A stretch of DNA of 64,000 bases from Patellaria atrata CBS 101060 (GCA_010093705.1 MU006103.1:248001-312000), one strand, 5' to 3'. Positions 34,106 to 46,583 are shown, numbered from the stretch's first letter. Made by a program: numbers and translations. Notes: generated from the sequence alone by a model not told the origin.

Positions 34106-35559
34106 TCATCTTAATCCGTCCAGCCTCCTCTCCAAGTCCTTAACCCAGTCCCCAACCACTTTTACATTCGACACCGTCACCCTCTCTCCTTCTCCTAGCT
34201 TCGCCTCCACCTTCTCGAGCGCCCCTCTCCACTGCTCAATCTCCGCCCTCTGCTCCTCCTGTCTCTTTTCTATCTCATCGAGCGTCGAACTGGCAGTCCC
34301 AGCGCTCGCGTGTATCAGTCGCAGGGTCCGCAGACGCTCGAGAACCAAGGGTAGAGACTGCGAGAGCGAGTCGATCGTAGATAGTGTGCCGTAAAGAGCG
34401 TTGATGCGAGACGTCTTCTCTGGATCCTGAAGCGCCGCGCTTTCCCCCGCATCCCCGTTAGCCGTAGAAAAGCGTCTCGCTCCCCTATCAGCGTTGGCTT
34501 GACTCGTCTCTTGGTTGGATTGCCGCAAGCTTCGGAGTTTTTCCGCTTCCTGGATTAAGCTGCGGATGCGCTTGCTGGCGGCATCTAGGGTGTTGGAAGA
34601 AGCGGCGGAGATGGTGGAGAGCTGTTGATCGATTGTTTGCAGAGTGTGGAGGATGGGTTTTGGAGGGTCCTCTGCTACGTCGGGCATGGTTTTGCCGTCG
34701 AGGCCGAGGGATGCTTCGATGGCTGCGAGACGGGAATCCAATTCGGCTGCGCGGGTTAATACTTGCGCTTGCTGCTGTTGCGATATTTGTGGGCTTTGAG
34801 ACGGCTCCGTGGACTGTATTCCTTTCGTCGACTCCCTGGCTGCCTGCTCTGAAGATTTGACGAACTTCTTGAGTAGTGAGGCTAAGTGTGCGTTTGCTCC
34901 TTGAGTCCCTCCCCGACGCTGTACGTAGACCTCATCTAACGACTTACTGATTTTCGTGATACTCGCTAGCGGATCATCTTCGTCTTCTGTTTCCTCGTCC
35001 TCTTCATTCTTGCTCTTTCCCCCCTCCTCTTTTCGTTTATAAAATTCTAGTTTCACCTCTTCAACTTCTCTCCGTAGCCTCGCGAGCTTCCTCTCTAAGC
35101 TCTCCTCCTCGTCGCTCATATCCCCAAGTTCCTCATCGCTCTGCGCTTCTCCTTTCCTCCGCCTCCGAGTCCCGGTGCGGTACGAACGACTCAACGCGTC
35201 CGAAAAGTCCACATTTTTCGCGTCGACGCGGGCGGGGAGGAAACAGTTACGTGCTACGTCTGGTCGCGTATGTCTACGGTCTATGCCCGTGTCCTGAGAT
35301 TCTTCGGCGTCTTCGTATGAGAAATCTGAGTTTGAGCGAGCTCTGGTGGAAGTCTTTTACAGTCATCAGTTGTCTGATATATGGAGTTATGGATGTGTGA
35401 GGCCAACCCTTAGAGTTGAATTATCGTCGGTTAGGGAGGGTGTTGTCTCGTAGATGTCGGGTGCGGAGTCCTTTAAATATTAGTGAGTACAGGATTGGGG
35501 CATGATTCGGTAAGGCGTACAAGATCTGGTAATGCGGCGTATTTTCGTATTTGGGACAT
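34106..35559 (-). CDS. DCTN2: Dynactin subunit 2 (p50 dynamitin)
   Basis: Three exons (35521-35559, 35408-35470, 34106-35353) with introns of 50 bp (CACTAAT branch) and 54 bp (donor GTTGGC) encode 449 residues. The start MSQIRKYAALPDL/DSAPDIYETTPSLTDD is the conserved dynamitin N-terminus that anchors p50 to the Arp1 filament. Next comes FSYEDAEESQ, VDAKNVDFSDALSRSYRTG, then long heptad-rich helices (ESLERKLARLRREVEEVKLEF; ASKRIRSLIQEAEKLRSLR; LDEIEKRQEEQRAEIEQW). Dynamitin joins the dynactin shoulder to the filament and is needed for dynein-driven movement of nuclei and vesicles in hyphae. Codons before the DFSD motif continue without a start codon, so upstream exons are required. The non-consensus donor of intron 2 is the least certain boundary. 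Confidence 0.92.
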
Positions 35560-36372
35560 ACTTATAGTTCTCAGTGGAGGAGAATTGATTATTACGAAAG
35601 TATAATATTTGCTTGTCGCGAGGGAAGTGCTTGTTTGGCTTCTAGTCAAACAAATTTAATTCTGACAAAGACAAAAAGCGGAATATCTTTCCCTATCTGT
35701 GCCTTAACTTCACTTCCCCCTGGCGAGTCCTCTCTATCTCACAGGGCAGTGCTTTAAGCTTTTTCAAAATGGGAGTTTATACCGTCTATGTCGAAATTCT
35801 CTTTTAAATCCACATTGAATGAATCATGGGGCGCCGAAACAATGCAGGTGGATCATGGATTGAGTCAAATGTAGAAGGCTAACAAGAACCGGCGGGTATG
35901 GGTAAAAAACCGAGGAACGAAAATGAGCTATCAGATATCTACGCGTCCATTATAACTCTAGTCCCAATCGTGGAAATTTCTATATAACGCCTCTCAAGTC
36001 TTCATCTTAATATGGAACAAATTTATACGCCGATTCAGTTTGCGTTTTGGGATCCATTCGTCTTCATGATTATACTGCTTGGACAGTGATATCTTACCTC
36101 CTCCTTGAATTAGTTACCATTTTTCGACTGCTGTACAGTTGCCATACATCTAACGGCATACTATTGAATTTGGGCCCCGTACAGATTTCAATCATCCATA
36201 TTTCATGCTCTCTGTCCCGGTTTTGCACTTATCGGTCGATCTACACTTACTGTACACATAACGTCGTATTGTCTAATTTCGTTCGATACAGAAATTTACT
36301 TTTTCAATATTCAAGTCGAAGGTCTTCTGGATCATACCCAAACAGTGAACTAGGACTACTTGATAAAGGAAG
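35560..36372. other. Divergent promoter region, dynactin p50 / alcohol dehydrogenase
   Basis: An 813-bp region lies between two divergent start codons. A TATATAA element lies near 35980. No gene was recognised; short frames at 36047-36376 have no family resemblance. Confidence 0.5.
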
Positions 36373-37508
36373 ATGAATACAGACTATACCTTTCAAGGAT
36401 GGTTAGGGAAAGATGCAAAATCAGTCGAGGGGAACATGGTATGGGAGGAATTCCAACCTAAACCGTTCACGGAAACAGACGTAGACATCAAGATTACACA
36501 TTGTGGCGTCTGCGGTAGTAAGTGAAGCTCCCGGGAACCCGAAAATCATATGATTAAACAACCCAACCAGCCGACATCCACACCCTGCGCTCCGGCTGGT
36601 CCCCCTCCGACTATCCCTGCTGCGTCGGCCACGAAATAGTCGGCACCGCGATCCGTGTCGGGCGAGCTGTTTCGAACATAAAAGTCGGCGACCGTGTCGG
36701 GGTAGGGGCTCAGTGTTCCTCATGCCTAAAATCAGACTGCGAAGAGTGCTCCGCTGGCCTCGAGCACCACTGCCCTCGCTTTGTTGCAACGTACAATGCC
36801 CACCATACCGACAGGAGCAGGACGTACGGCGGCTACGCGGATTACTGGAGAGGTCCGGGTGCTTTTGTTGTCAAAATTCCAGATGGATTGACGTCCGCGG
36901 AAGCGGCGCCCCTACTTTGTGCGGGGATTACTGTGTTCTCGCCACTGAAGAACAACGGCGCCGGTCCGGGGAAGAGAATTGGGATTATTGGAGTAGGCGG
37001 ACTTGGCCACTTAGGGATACTCTTCTCAAAAGCGCTTCGATGCGATAGAGTGGTGGCAATATCGCGTACGGGAATTAAGAAACATGATGCGCAGGCTATG
37101 GGTGCAGATAGGTATATAGCGACAGATGAGGAGAAGGACTGGGCGAAAAGCCATAGTCGTACTTTAGACTTAATCGTATCTACGGTGTCTTCGCCGAAGA
37201 TGCCGTTAGGGTCTTATCTAAAGCTTCTAAGGACTAATGGGCAATTTATTCAGGTCGGAGCCCCTGAAGATGTATTACCGTCGTTCAGCGCATTCTCTTT
37301 GATTGCGAAGGGGACTAAGATCGGTGGGAGCCAGATAGGGAGTCCGAAGGATATAGCGTACATGTTGGATTTTGCTGCAAAGGAGGATGTTCGGCCATGG
37401 GTTCAAGAGAGGTCGTTGAAGGAGGCTAATCAAGCTATTGTAGATATGGAGGAGGGAAGGGCGAGGTATAGGTATGTACTGGTTAATGAAGCGAACGCAA
37501 AATTATAG
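36373..37508 (+). CDS. Zinc NADP-type alcohol dehydrogenase (cinnamyl alcohol dehydrogenase group)
   Basis: Exons 36373-36517 and 36571-37508 around a 53-bp intron (GTAAGT donor, CCAG acceptor) give 360 residues. Splicing joins HCGVCG to TDIHTLRSGW, restoring the catalytic-zinc Cys. The GHEIVG motif follows, and the structural zinc site is CSSCLKSDCEECSAGLEHHC (four Cys). The cofactor fold shows GIIGVGGLGHLGI. After it, ISRTGIKKHDAQ and SPKMPLGSYLKLLR are typical of the yeast Adh6/Adh7 and plant CAD group, which reduces aliphatic and aromatic aldehydes with NADPH. The motif is CGVCGTD, where most relatives have CGICHSD, so the residue after the Cys differs. Likely roles are aldehyde detoxification or aryl-alcohol metabolism. 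The start is ATG 36373 (MNTDYTFQGWLGKDAKS). It is cytosolic. Confidence 0.93.
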
Positions 37509-37652
37509 TTTCAAAATTGTCGAGAGGACAGCTAGGTAGAATGCACAGTGAGGGCTTCCGCATGTATTATGACGGCCTAGGGGGCGTGTCCGATTTCAAC
37601 TATCTCTTTCAGGGGTATATTTCGAGCTCTACATGTCCAACATCCGACCTCT
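37509..37652. other. Convergent 3' spacer
   Basis: A 144-bp spacer lies between the alcohol dehydrogenase and PRP4 3' ends. Confidence 0.4.
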
Positions 37653-39416
37653 TTATATACCCTCCTCGTCGTCCCTCGCCCAAAGTTTGACAGTTCTATC
37701 TTGGCCGCTGCTAAGAATATAGCGAGCATCCAAACTCACATCGACGCTTAAGACGTTGCCGGAGTGCCCACTTAAAGTCTTGCAGAGCGCCCAATCATCG
37801 GCAGAAAAGATTTTTACATCTTTATCGAACCCCGAAGATACGAAAAACGTGCTAGCTTTCTTAGGCTGCAATTCTCCTTCCTCGTTTTCCCTTAGTTTCT
37901 TGCCACTCGCCGGGCCATCTATTCCTTTGTACCATCGAAGGTCTGTCACTCCACCTTTGTGAGCTCCGATCTTTCCAATCTCACGTACAGCTCGGACATC
38001 CCAACATTTGGCAAAACCATCAGCGGAACCAGTAAGGAGTCTGTGTCCGTCCACACTCCAATCGATGCCATAAATGGGCTCGATATGGCTGTTGAGGATC
38101 ATTACGGTTCGACCGGTGCGTAGGTCCCACACGCGTCCAATGCTATCTAAACCCGCGCTTGCTAAGAGCGATCCATCAGTGTTAAAGCTTACGGTATATA
38201 CCTCGCGCGAATGACCTTCTTGTAATAGGAGTTCAGTAGTCTTCTCCACATCCCAAAGTCGCCAGGTGGTGTCGAAAGAGGCTGAGGCAATATATCGCCC
38301 CGATGGGTGGCATTCGACTCGACATACACGTCCAGTGTGACCGGAAAGCGTAGCTAGTGGTGTGTCTTGAGATAATGACCAAAGATTTATATTTCCTTCT
38401 CCACCACCTGAAGCCAAGTTGACCGATGATTCTGTGACGCTTAAGTCTGGAAGAATAGCCTCGGGAAACCAAGTAATCCCTCCAATACGATCAGTATGTC
38501 CCCTAAGAGTATGTTTGGTCTCCAGGTTAGGGACATCCATTAGTCTTATACCACCTCCCCAGTTACCAGCTGCGATATATCGAGCATTGGGTGAAAAACG
38601 GGCAATGCTAACGGGCCTTTCCGCCGCGATTTCCGAACCAACCAGCTCGAATCCCGACAGGCGCTCCTTAATCTCACTTCTATGGTCGACATGAGTCTTA
38701 AGCGGGATCCTTGACTCTATCTTTTGGAATGCTAATCGATCGCGTGCCCTTGGTAATGAATATCTTGCAATATACTGTCTTGCAAGAAGTAGTTCTTGCG
38801 TACCCTCAGTGTAGAATTCTTCCTCTGCTTCGCCTTCCTGGTCTACGTCTGCGGTATCCCCCATCCGGACATCGCCCTCACCATCGACACCATCTGTTGC
38901 CTCCTGTTGCTGTGTTAATAGCTCCCGCAGACGGTCCCTTCTTTCTGCAGGACCTTCTCCGAATAATGTAATTGGTTCCTTAAGTTCCCTGAGCCGAGCT
39001 CGTACGCGACCATCGTCCGTGGGTACAGCGATAGCAGCGGCGCGACGTTTCCGTTCAAGTTGCGATATGATAGCTGATGCATTCTGTGCTGGGGCGCCCG
39101 CCGCTCCGGAAGGGATCATATAATCTCTATCAATCGCTACGATGTCCGCAGTTAGCGCACTCGTAAGTCTCAAGGTGTACCGAGTGATAGCATACGAATA
39201 TTCGCCAGATCAACCCCCATATCCGTGTCCTATAGTATCGATCCCATCAGCCCTAGATTCCTGAAACTTTTACCCTGCCCTAGGCCAATGCTCGAGGTGG
39301 ATATTCCCTCTACCAAATTTTTGTGAACATTCAGGTAGTCCAGAAAAGTGCGTGAGTCTGCTCACCTCGGGCTCCCGCTCCTCCTCCACATATGCCTGTC
39401 GCGATGGGTGCATCAT
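37653..39416 (-). CDS. PRP4: U4/U6 snRNP WD40 protein PRP4
   Basis: Exons 39366-39416, 39181-39229 and 37653-39136 (introns 136 and 44 bp; the second has GCTAAC branch and GTAG acceptor) give 527 residues. The start MMHPSRQAYVEEEREPE / DTDMGVDLANIRMLSLG is a typical Prp4 lead-in. An SFM (splicing factor motif) region follows: QLERKRRAAAIAVPTDDGRV, ARLRELKEPITLFGEG. The rest is a seven-bladed WD40 propeller with clear repeats (GHTDRIGGITWFP, GHTGRVCRVECHPSGRYIAS, GHSREVYTVSF, SHIEPIYGIDWS, AHKGGVTDLRWY, GHSGNVLSVDVSLDARYI) ending in RTVKLWARDDEE. Prp4 binds Prp3 and the U4/U6 duplex in the spliceosomal tri-snRNP. It faces RPB7 divergently. The N-terminal exons are short and were placed by splice signals and phase. 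Confidence 0.93.
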
Positions 39417-40179
39417 CTTGAATGACACTCTGACTTGGTTGTGACTTTTGGGTTCAATATCTTAACGTAGAATGTCAATAAGTCCCTAAGGATTGAGGGA
39501 GGTAATTATGACTTTGTAGTTATGTAAAAGTATTTCTGCAGTTCTACGGTAGAACTGTAGAACTGATGTCGGCGAAGCTGTAGGTGCCAAGCCCGCGCAT
39601 CGAACTAACTTTTTGTAACATCTCACAATCATTACAGAAATCTAGGTTTCTACCATCCTATCAATCAGCTTCGACTCGACCTCGACACCGGGCAGAAGCT
39701 TGTCGCTTTCTCCAGCGCTGGCCAAATTCTGGTCACCTTTGCCCTGCCGTTCATTTCAGTTTCTCAAGGTCCACTTGTCTTGCGCTGAGTCCTTCTCTGC
39801 AGCCTCGAAAGCATAGCTCATCTGAAAGCTTTTGCGCATATGGAATAACGGCGACAAAGTTTGCACGCGGTGCTCATTAATGCAGCTTGGCTGCTTGCGC
39901 AATATATTTATATTTCTTCCGCGAAAGGGGAGAGGCTCACGCGATTTAGTATATCCTAACAGTTGGCCGCGAGATCACATTCCTTAGTCAAAAACACAAC
40001 CTGGATATCAAATTGAGATTTTGACCGTTGATTGACATCTCAACAACTTAAACCGCGCAGTCTTGTTGCCCATTCATCCCTCATCTTCTTCCGCGGTAGT
40101 ATTCGTTTACTGAGCCTCACTATTTCATCCACATTACTCAAAATTTTATCGCTACGATCGTACACGTAACTCTGCCAAA
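39417..40179. other. Divergent promoter region, PRP4 / RPB7
   Basis: A 763-bp region lies between the start codons of two divergent expression-machinery genes. No TATA box was seen, in keeping with housekeeping promoters. A short frame at 39584-39880 has no family resemblance. Confidence 0.5.
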
Positions 40180-40910
40180 ATGTTCTTCCTTCACGAGATG
40201 GAGCGGACCATTTTGATTCACCCGTCGTTCTTTGGCCCGAGAATGCGCGATTACATTGATACCCAACTTCTCCATGATGTTGAGGGTAAAAATGCAGGAA
40301 GTTACTTTATCATCTGCGTCATGGAGGGTTACCACGTCTCGGAAGGTCGTGTTGTGCCAGGAAGCTCTCACGCGGAATATACTGTTCACTACAGAGCAGT
40401 CGTATGGAGACCATTTAAAGGAGAAGTTGTACGTCCTATAGCCTTTAAGTTGATTCTGATCGGTAGGTTAACGGTAAGCTAAAACAGCTCGATGGTATAG
40501 TAACGTCGGTCGTGGAGACTGGTTTCTTCGTTGACGTTGGACCAATTTCTGCGTTTGTCGCAAAGACTGTAAGCGTCCTGCTTTTAGCAGTCCTCAGTTC
40601 TGTCTTCTGACCCGCACAGATGATTCCTTCGGATATCAAGTTTGATGGCAACGCTACCCCTGCCCAATGGACAGATAATGCAGACCAAGTCATCGAGAAA
40701 GGTACCCATATAAGATTGAAGGTCAAAGGTATCAGAGTAGAGCTTGGAAGCATGTTCGCCATTGCTACCATTAAAGAGGTGCGTATTCGTTCCCTGAAGC
40801 ATATGATATCATGTTCTAATGACTTTGTGATTCTCAGGATTACTTAGGGTGGGTGATAATGTTCCAATATCGGATCATATGCTAACCATTATCACAGTCC
40901 GCTAGCTTGA
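40180..40910 (+). CDS. RPB7: RNA polymerase II subunit RPB7
   Basis: Five exons (40180-40428, 40488-40568, 40620-40778, 40838-40848, 40898-40910) encode 170 residues, the normal Rpb7 length (171 in yeast). Exon 4 is only 11 nt and exon 5 only 13 nt. Reading across gives MFFLHEMERTILIHPSFFGP, FIICVMEGYHVSEGRVVPGS, VVWRPFKGEV/LDGIVTSVVETGFF, VDVGPISAFVAKT/MIPSDIKFD, KVKGIRVELGSMFAIATIKE/DYLG/PLA. The N-terminal half is the RNP-like Rpb7 tip domain and the second half an S1/OB fold. With Rpb4 it forms the stalk of RNA polymerase II that clamps the enzyme and contacts emerging RNA. The last intron (49 bp) has GCTAACC branch and CACAG acceptor. The tiny exons make the C-terminus easy to miss. Confidence 0.95.
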
Positions 40911-41559
40911 TTCTATGTGGTCAGCTTCTATATAATCAGGGTCCTCGTCTGAACCTTACCTTTGCATATCTACGACTAGCCTGCTTTGTCTGAGTTCAGA
41001 TCGTATGGGGAAGCTTCCGGGACATCAAAGCTCCAGACTCAACATTTGGGACTGAGGGCACGAGAGTCCGTGGAGAAGTTCTCTGCTCTACCGCTAAGAA
41101 TAAGTTGATGAAAGGGATTGGATTGCTTATCCAAGAATCACTGTGTATTGCTATATAATCCGCAATATTTGAGAATGAATGTAAAATTAGTGCGAGCTTG
41201 CTCGCAAGATAAACACTTTAGATGATTCTCATATCCTTGTATAATGATATATTAAGTTCTCTATGATAATTCTTTCGGTTGTTGTACGGAGTACTGCAGT
41301 AGTGTGGGGTGGTGCTACTTTCGTGCTGTACTTCCACGCGAGCTCGACGTTGAACTTAACTAACGAACATTAACAAACTCGAGGATACCGCCTCCAAGCA
41401 CACCAGCCTGAGCAAATTCATCGCGGTGATTCGGCGTCATTGTGATTAGTACGGCAGTTCTAATGGCTTGAACTCGAAACCTTCACCTGCCATCCACTCT
41501 TCACGCCATTGTAATGTGTCTTGTGCTTACCTTCCCTTACCCTCACTTCTAACCAGACA
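40911..41559. other. Intergenic, RPB7 3' flank and peptidase promoter
   Basis: A 649-bp region. TACGGAGTAC-type palindromic sequence occurs near 41286-41294. No gene was seen. Confidence 0.5.
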
Positions 41560-44411
41560 ATGGCTGCGCGGCGAGCACCAACTGAGGATGAGACACAACT
41601 CCTAACAACCGATAATACCTCTGCGCGACCATCCAAAGATACGGCTAGAGACTCGCTTTCTTCGGTGTCAACAATTTCCTTGGTTCTCGAAAGGATCAAC
41701 GAACAAGTTCCAAAATTAGCCCAACCTCGGATCGCAGGGCAGTATACGGATGATGATGGTGTAGATCTGGGAGAAAAGAGCACCTATGACCCAGAGGATG
41801 TGTCTCAATACTATCGTACCCAACCGGCAGATCGCAAAGCGCGGAGGGTATTATGGGTTCTTTGTGTCATCTGCTGTGCTGGATGGGTGCTTGCTCTAGT
41901 TTTATTTATCACCCATGGGACTTACAAACACTCGTCAACTAAGCCTCACGATCCACTGGCGACTACAATAAGAGGTTCTGGCAAGAAAGTTACACTTGAT
42001 CAGGTACAGAGTGGGTTCTGGTCAGCGCGCAAACACGGTTTGAAGTGGATAGCTGGTACGGATGGTGAGGACGGGTTATTACTTGAAAGAGGAGGATATG
42101 GAAGAGAGGATTACCTTCTTGTAGAGGATGTACGGCATAGGAATGACCCCCAGTATAGTCAAATACTGATGAAGCGGAATGGATTCTTTATAGGCAATGA
42201 CTTTGTCTCGCCGAGCGAGTTGTGGCCTAGTCCCGATCTGAAGAAGGTTTTGGCGATGGCTAAATGGGAACACAATTGGAGACACTCTTTCACTGGCGAG
42301 TATTACGTGTTTGACGTCGAAACTCAGACTGCAGAACCGCTGGTCCCCGACGAGCCCCATGCGAGGATACAACTCGCATCTTGGTCACCTAGATCCGATT
42401 CCATAGTGTTTACACGAGATAACAACATGTACATGCGGGTGCTAGATTCCAAAAAGATTATACCTATAACAACCGATGGAGGTCCAGATCTTTTCTATGG
42501 GGTTCCGGATTGGGTGTACGAGGAAGAGGTTTTCGCTGGCAACAGTGCTACTTGGTGGTCCCAAGACGCTGAATACATCGCTTTCTTACGAACGAACGAG
42601 TCTGCTGTCCCAACCTACCCTGTTCAGTATTTTGTATCAAGACCTAGCGGTAAAACTCCAGCGCCAGGTGAAGAGAATTATCCTGAAGTGAGAGACATCA
42701 AATACCCCAAAGCTGGCGCGTCAAATCCAATCGTGCATTTGCAATTCTATGATATTGCCAAGGGTGAAGTATTTACTCTTGAGATTGAGAACGATTTCGA
42801 GGATGCAGACCGTCTTATAACGGAAGTTGTTTGGTGCGGTCGAGGCCATAAAGTCCTTATCCGGGAGACGAATAGAGAGAGTGATCTTCTCAAGATGGTA
42901 CTCATGGATGTCGAAAGGCGCAGTGGTCGAACAGTGAGAACACAAGATGTCAATGCACTTGACGGTGGATGGATGGAAGTTTCGGAGGACACAACTTACA
43001 TTCCCGCCGATCCCGGAAATGGGAGAGCTCATGATGGATACATCGATACTGTAATACATGAGGGCTATGATCACCTTGCCTACTTCACGCCATTGGATAA
43101 TCCAGAACCTAAACTCATCACCAATGGGAATTGGGAGGTGGTGAATGCACCCTCCGCTATCGACCTCAAAAATAATATCGTTTACTTCGTGGCGACCAAA
43201 GAGAGCTCAATTCAGCGACATGTTTACTACACTAGTTTTACGAATGATAGTACCATACAACCGCTCACTGATACGAGTAAGGAGGGCTATTATGACATAT
43301 CGTTTTCCAAGAGTGCGGGTTATGCACTTCTTTCCTATAATGGACCCGGTATTCCCTGGCAGAAAATAATCAACACGCCAAGCAATGCGGAAGAATACGA
43401 AGATACTATAGAAGAGAACAAAGAGCTCGCAAGAGAAGCATCCAGATATGAGTTACCAATCAATATCTACCAAACAGTCAATATCGATGGTTTTGAACTC
43501 AATCTTTTGGAGAGGCGACCTCCTCATTTCGATAAGAAAAAAAGGTACCCTGTTCTCTTCTATCTCTATGGTGGGCCTGGTTCTCAAACAGTTAGTAAAT
43601 CCTTTAGGGTCGATTTCCAGTCCTTCATAGCTAGTAATCTTGGCTATATTGTGGTTACTTTAGATGGTAGAGGAACGGGATTCCTTGGGCGGGAAACCCG
43701 TGTTAAAGTAAGAGGCGACCTAGGCTATTGGGAAGCGCACGACCAGATCGAAGCTGCTAAGATGTGGGCAAAGAAACGCTATGTAGATGCGGATCGTATA
43801 GCGATATGGGGCTGGAGCTACGGTGGTTTTATGACCTTGAAAACACTGGAGCAGGATGGAGGAAGGACCTTTAAGTATGGTATGGCAGTTGCACCGGTCA
43901 CCGATTGGAGATTTTATGGTAATAAATCTATTATTGAAGGAAAAGAGACTTTGAAACCCCTTTCTAACTTGATTGCAGATTCCATCTATACGGAACGATA
44001 TATGCACACTCCACAGAATAACCCGCAAGGGTACGACAAGTCCGCCATCAGCAACACAACTGCATTGAAAGAGAACGTCCGATTCCTGATCATGCACGGT
44101 ACAGGCGATGACAACGTGCACGTGCAGAACAGCCTTACGTTACTCGACAACCTTGACTTGGATGGTGTCGAAAATTACGACGTGCATGTATTTCCGGATT
44201 CAGATCATAGCATATATTATCACAATGCCAACCGGATTGTATATGACAGTAAGTAATTTCATTTTTCTTTTTCTTCGGGAATACTATTAATGACTATCAT
44301 TTAGAACTAACGAATTGGCTTATCAACGCATTCAACGGCGAGTGGCTAAGGACAGAAAATCCCAAGCCCATACAAATATCCCAGATAGAAGCAGCAGCCC
44401 TTGAGCGTTGA
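41560..44411 (+). CDS. dapB: Vacuolar-type dipeptidyl aminopeptidase (S9B, DPP IV family)
   Basis: Exons 41560-44248 and 44305-44411 around a 56-bp intron (GTAAGT donor, TTTAG acceptor) give 931 residues. It is a type II membrane protein: a Ser/Thr-rich cytosolic tail of about 95 residues, one membrane helix near 96-118 ([20 protein letters not shown]), then a beta-propeller with [11 protein letters not shown] (the Glu pair that binds the substrate N-terminus). The alpha/beta hydrolase domain follows. The catalytic triad is Ser in GWSYGG (about 753), Asp in GTGDDNVH (about 849) and His in DSDHSIYY (about 882). It removes X-Pro or X-Ala dipeptides from N-termini. Yeast Dap2 (vacuole) and Ste13 (Golgi) are homologs; Aspergillus calls it DapB. 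The short second exon supplies the last helix ([14 protein letters not shown]). Confidence 0.96.
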
Positions 44412-44826
44412 TCTGAAGCAGATTGCAACATTCTGTATCTACCCAAAGCATTGGGCGGCGTTTATATGAAGGTTTTTGATCTTTGCATAGGTATCTTATT
44501 ACAATCCCCGTTCATAATATGTAAAATATATTCAGAGGCATATCTGTCTGTCCGAATTCCAACATTTCGATCTCAACTTCTCAGCCTGATAGATTGCGGT
44601 TGTGGCTGAAACTAGAGATAGAGATGGGAAGCTAAAAAAGGGAGGTGACGTCCTAATTCAGTATGACGTCCATTGACGTGGGGCATACAAGAGCTCTAAT
44701 AACCCCAGAACCTACAATTCTTTTGCATCTTGATTCTAAACAAACAACGCAACTCCAACCCGCCCAAACACCGTGCTTGAAATTTAGTTAAATCTTTCCA
44801 TCCTTCATATTAATACGACTATCAAC
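44412..44826. other. Intergenic between peptidase and NNR2 genes
   Basis: A 415-bp promoter region of the downstream gene. It holds three TGACGT motifs (44646-44679), described separately. Confidence 0.5.
44646..44679 (+). promoter_or_regulatory. Cluster of three TGACGT (CRE/ATF-type) motifs
   Basis: TGACGT occurs at 44646-44651, 44664-44669 and 44674-44679, about 150-180 bp upstream of the NAD(P)H-hydrate dehydratase ATG. This hexamer is the half-site core of CRE-type elements bound by fungal bZIP factors of the ATF/CREB group. Function is inferred from motif density only. Confidence 0.5.
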
Positions 44827-45949
44827 ATGGCGGCCGCAACTAGGAAGGAGATCTTGAGCAAGGTCTTCAAGATGGTTCCACCCATGCTTGAGAGCTTTCA
44901 TAAAGGTTGTTATCTATGACTGTTTGAATTGCTATCTACGGCTGCTTATTCTCTTTGAAAGGTCAATTGGGGCGTGTGGCTGTGATAGGAGGTTGCGAGG
45001 ACTATACTGGTGCTCCATACTTCTCCGCTATGGCTTCAGCAAAATTGGGTTGTGATTTGGTACGCCGTGACCGCTCGAATAGAGCTACGAGAACCCGATG
45101 ACTGTTATAACCTTTTCAGTGATTATCATTGCTAACGATCCCAAGTCTCATGTCATCTGCGAACCTGGTGCAGCAACAGTAATCAAATCATATTCCCCCA
45201 ACCTCATGGTGCATCCAATACTTCGACAGTCCCAGCATGCTTCTTCCTCCGACTCCGTATCTTCTCTCTCTTCAGCTGTAATCGAAATGCTACCACGGCT
45301 ACACGTTATCGTCATCGGTCCCGGTCTGGGCAGGGACAAGCTTATGCAAGATACCTGCGCAGAGATTCTTAAGGCGGCAAGGGAGCAGAATATACCGTTC
45401 GTCTTAGATGCTGACGGTTTAATGCTCGCCCAAAACAAGCCAGAGCTAGTGGAAGGCTATACAGAATGTGTACTGACACCCAACGTCGTTGAATTCGGAC
45501 GACTAGCAAAGAGCAAGGGTGTAAACGTAGAGGAAGGCGATTCGACACAAGTGTGTTCCAAATTGGCTACCGCTTTCGGAGGTATCACCATCATCCAGAA
45601 GGGCTCAAAGGACTACATCTCCAACGGAACTTATACGCTTGTTTCGGAAGGTGAGGGCGGTCTCAAACGGTCTGGTGGTCAAGGTGACACTTTGACTGGA
45701 TCGATCGCAACCTTCCTCGCATGGCGCCGTGCTTATTTGGATAAGCTTTGGAACCACGAGGGTGATCTCGATGAGAAAGAACTGTTGGCACTGGCGGCGT
45801 ATGGTGGAAGCGCAATCACGAGAGAATGCTCTCGACTGGCATTCAAGGAGAAAGGTCGCAGTTTGCAAGCTGGTGATCTAACTGAACACGTACACACTGC
45901 ATTCTTGAATGTTGTGGGAGATCCTGGAACTACGGAACCGAAGCTGTAG
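44827..45949 (+). CDS. NNR2: ATP-dependent NAD(P)H-hydrate dehydratase
   Basis: Exons 44827-44905, 44962-45059 and 45146-45949 (introns 56 and 86 bp) give 326 residues. Joined sequence: [55 protein letters not shown]. Blocks typical of the ribokinase-like CARKD/YjeF C-terminal family are [63 protein letters not shown] (catalytic Asp in GQGD) and [14 protein letters not shown]. It uses ATP to return damaged S-hydrated NADH/NADPH to the normal cofactor, working with the epimerase. The yeast homolog is YKL151C/Nnr2. The long second intron ends at CCAAG after a GCTAAC branch; an earlier TTTCAG would break the frame. No mitochondrial presequence is obvious. Confidence 0.93.
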
Positions 45950-46583
45950 GTTTGAGTTGTAAGCCTGAATGAGTTGAGGATGAAGGTGAATATCATGAAA
46001 GATTACGCTGATAATGTACATAGTTAGGTAAAAAAAAAAAAAAAAGTAGCAACAAAACGGTTCTTTAATATCTCTTAGTATGAAGTAAACAGTGATGCCC
46101 TTTACTGGGGGTAGAATTTTTGTTGCTCAGGTGATGAATTGAAGATGGATCGTAACTGTGTACCTACACCAGCTATGGTACTATCAGAGAGGACTAAAGT
46201 AAAGATGGAATTAAGATTTAGCCACGCCTAGGTCTAAACAGTAAGCCTTTCCTTATAGCCGTGTTCTATATATGTGTAGGAATGCCGACTCACTCCGGGC
46301 GGCGTGGGAACGGCTCTCTCGCTCTAGTTCTAAATTAGAGTGGAGGCCGAATCGCCGAAAGGTGACGACTTCACTCCTTCAGCCACGACAATGAGAACCT
46401 CTAGAGATGCTGGTTTGGCTTTGACATTCAGCTTCAGCTGTACCAAAAACATCGGCTATATATCCCCGGATTACTGTTACACATATAAGGCTGTACATTT
46501 GTTTTTTTGTTTTTTTTTTTGCTAATCGCTTGAGTTCACACTCTTGCTCTAAATATCAAATAGTTCTCCGATTACAATACAGC
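45950..46583. other. Intergenic with A tract
   Basis: A 634-bp region between NNR2 and the Zn2Cys6 regulator. An A run of 16 lies at 46030-46045 and a T-rich run near 46500-46520. No gene was recognised. Confidence 0.5.

Noticed and set aside
41521-41559. Upstream extension of the dipeptidyl aminopeptidase start
   Set aside because: The extra codons begin with TTG, not ATG; the first ATG at 41560 gives a normal N-terminus.
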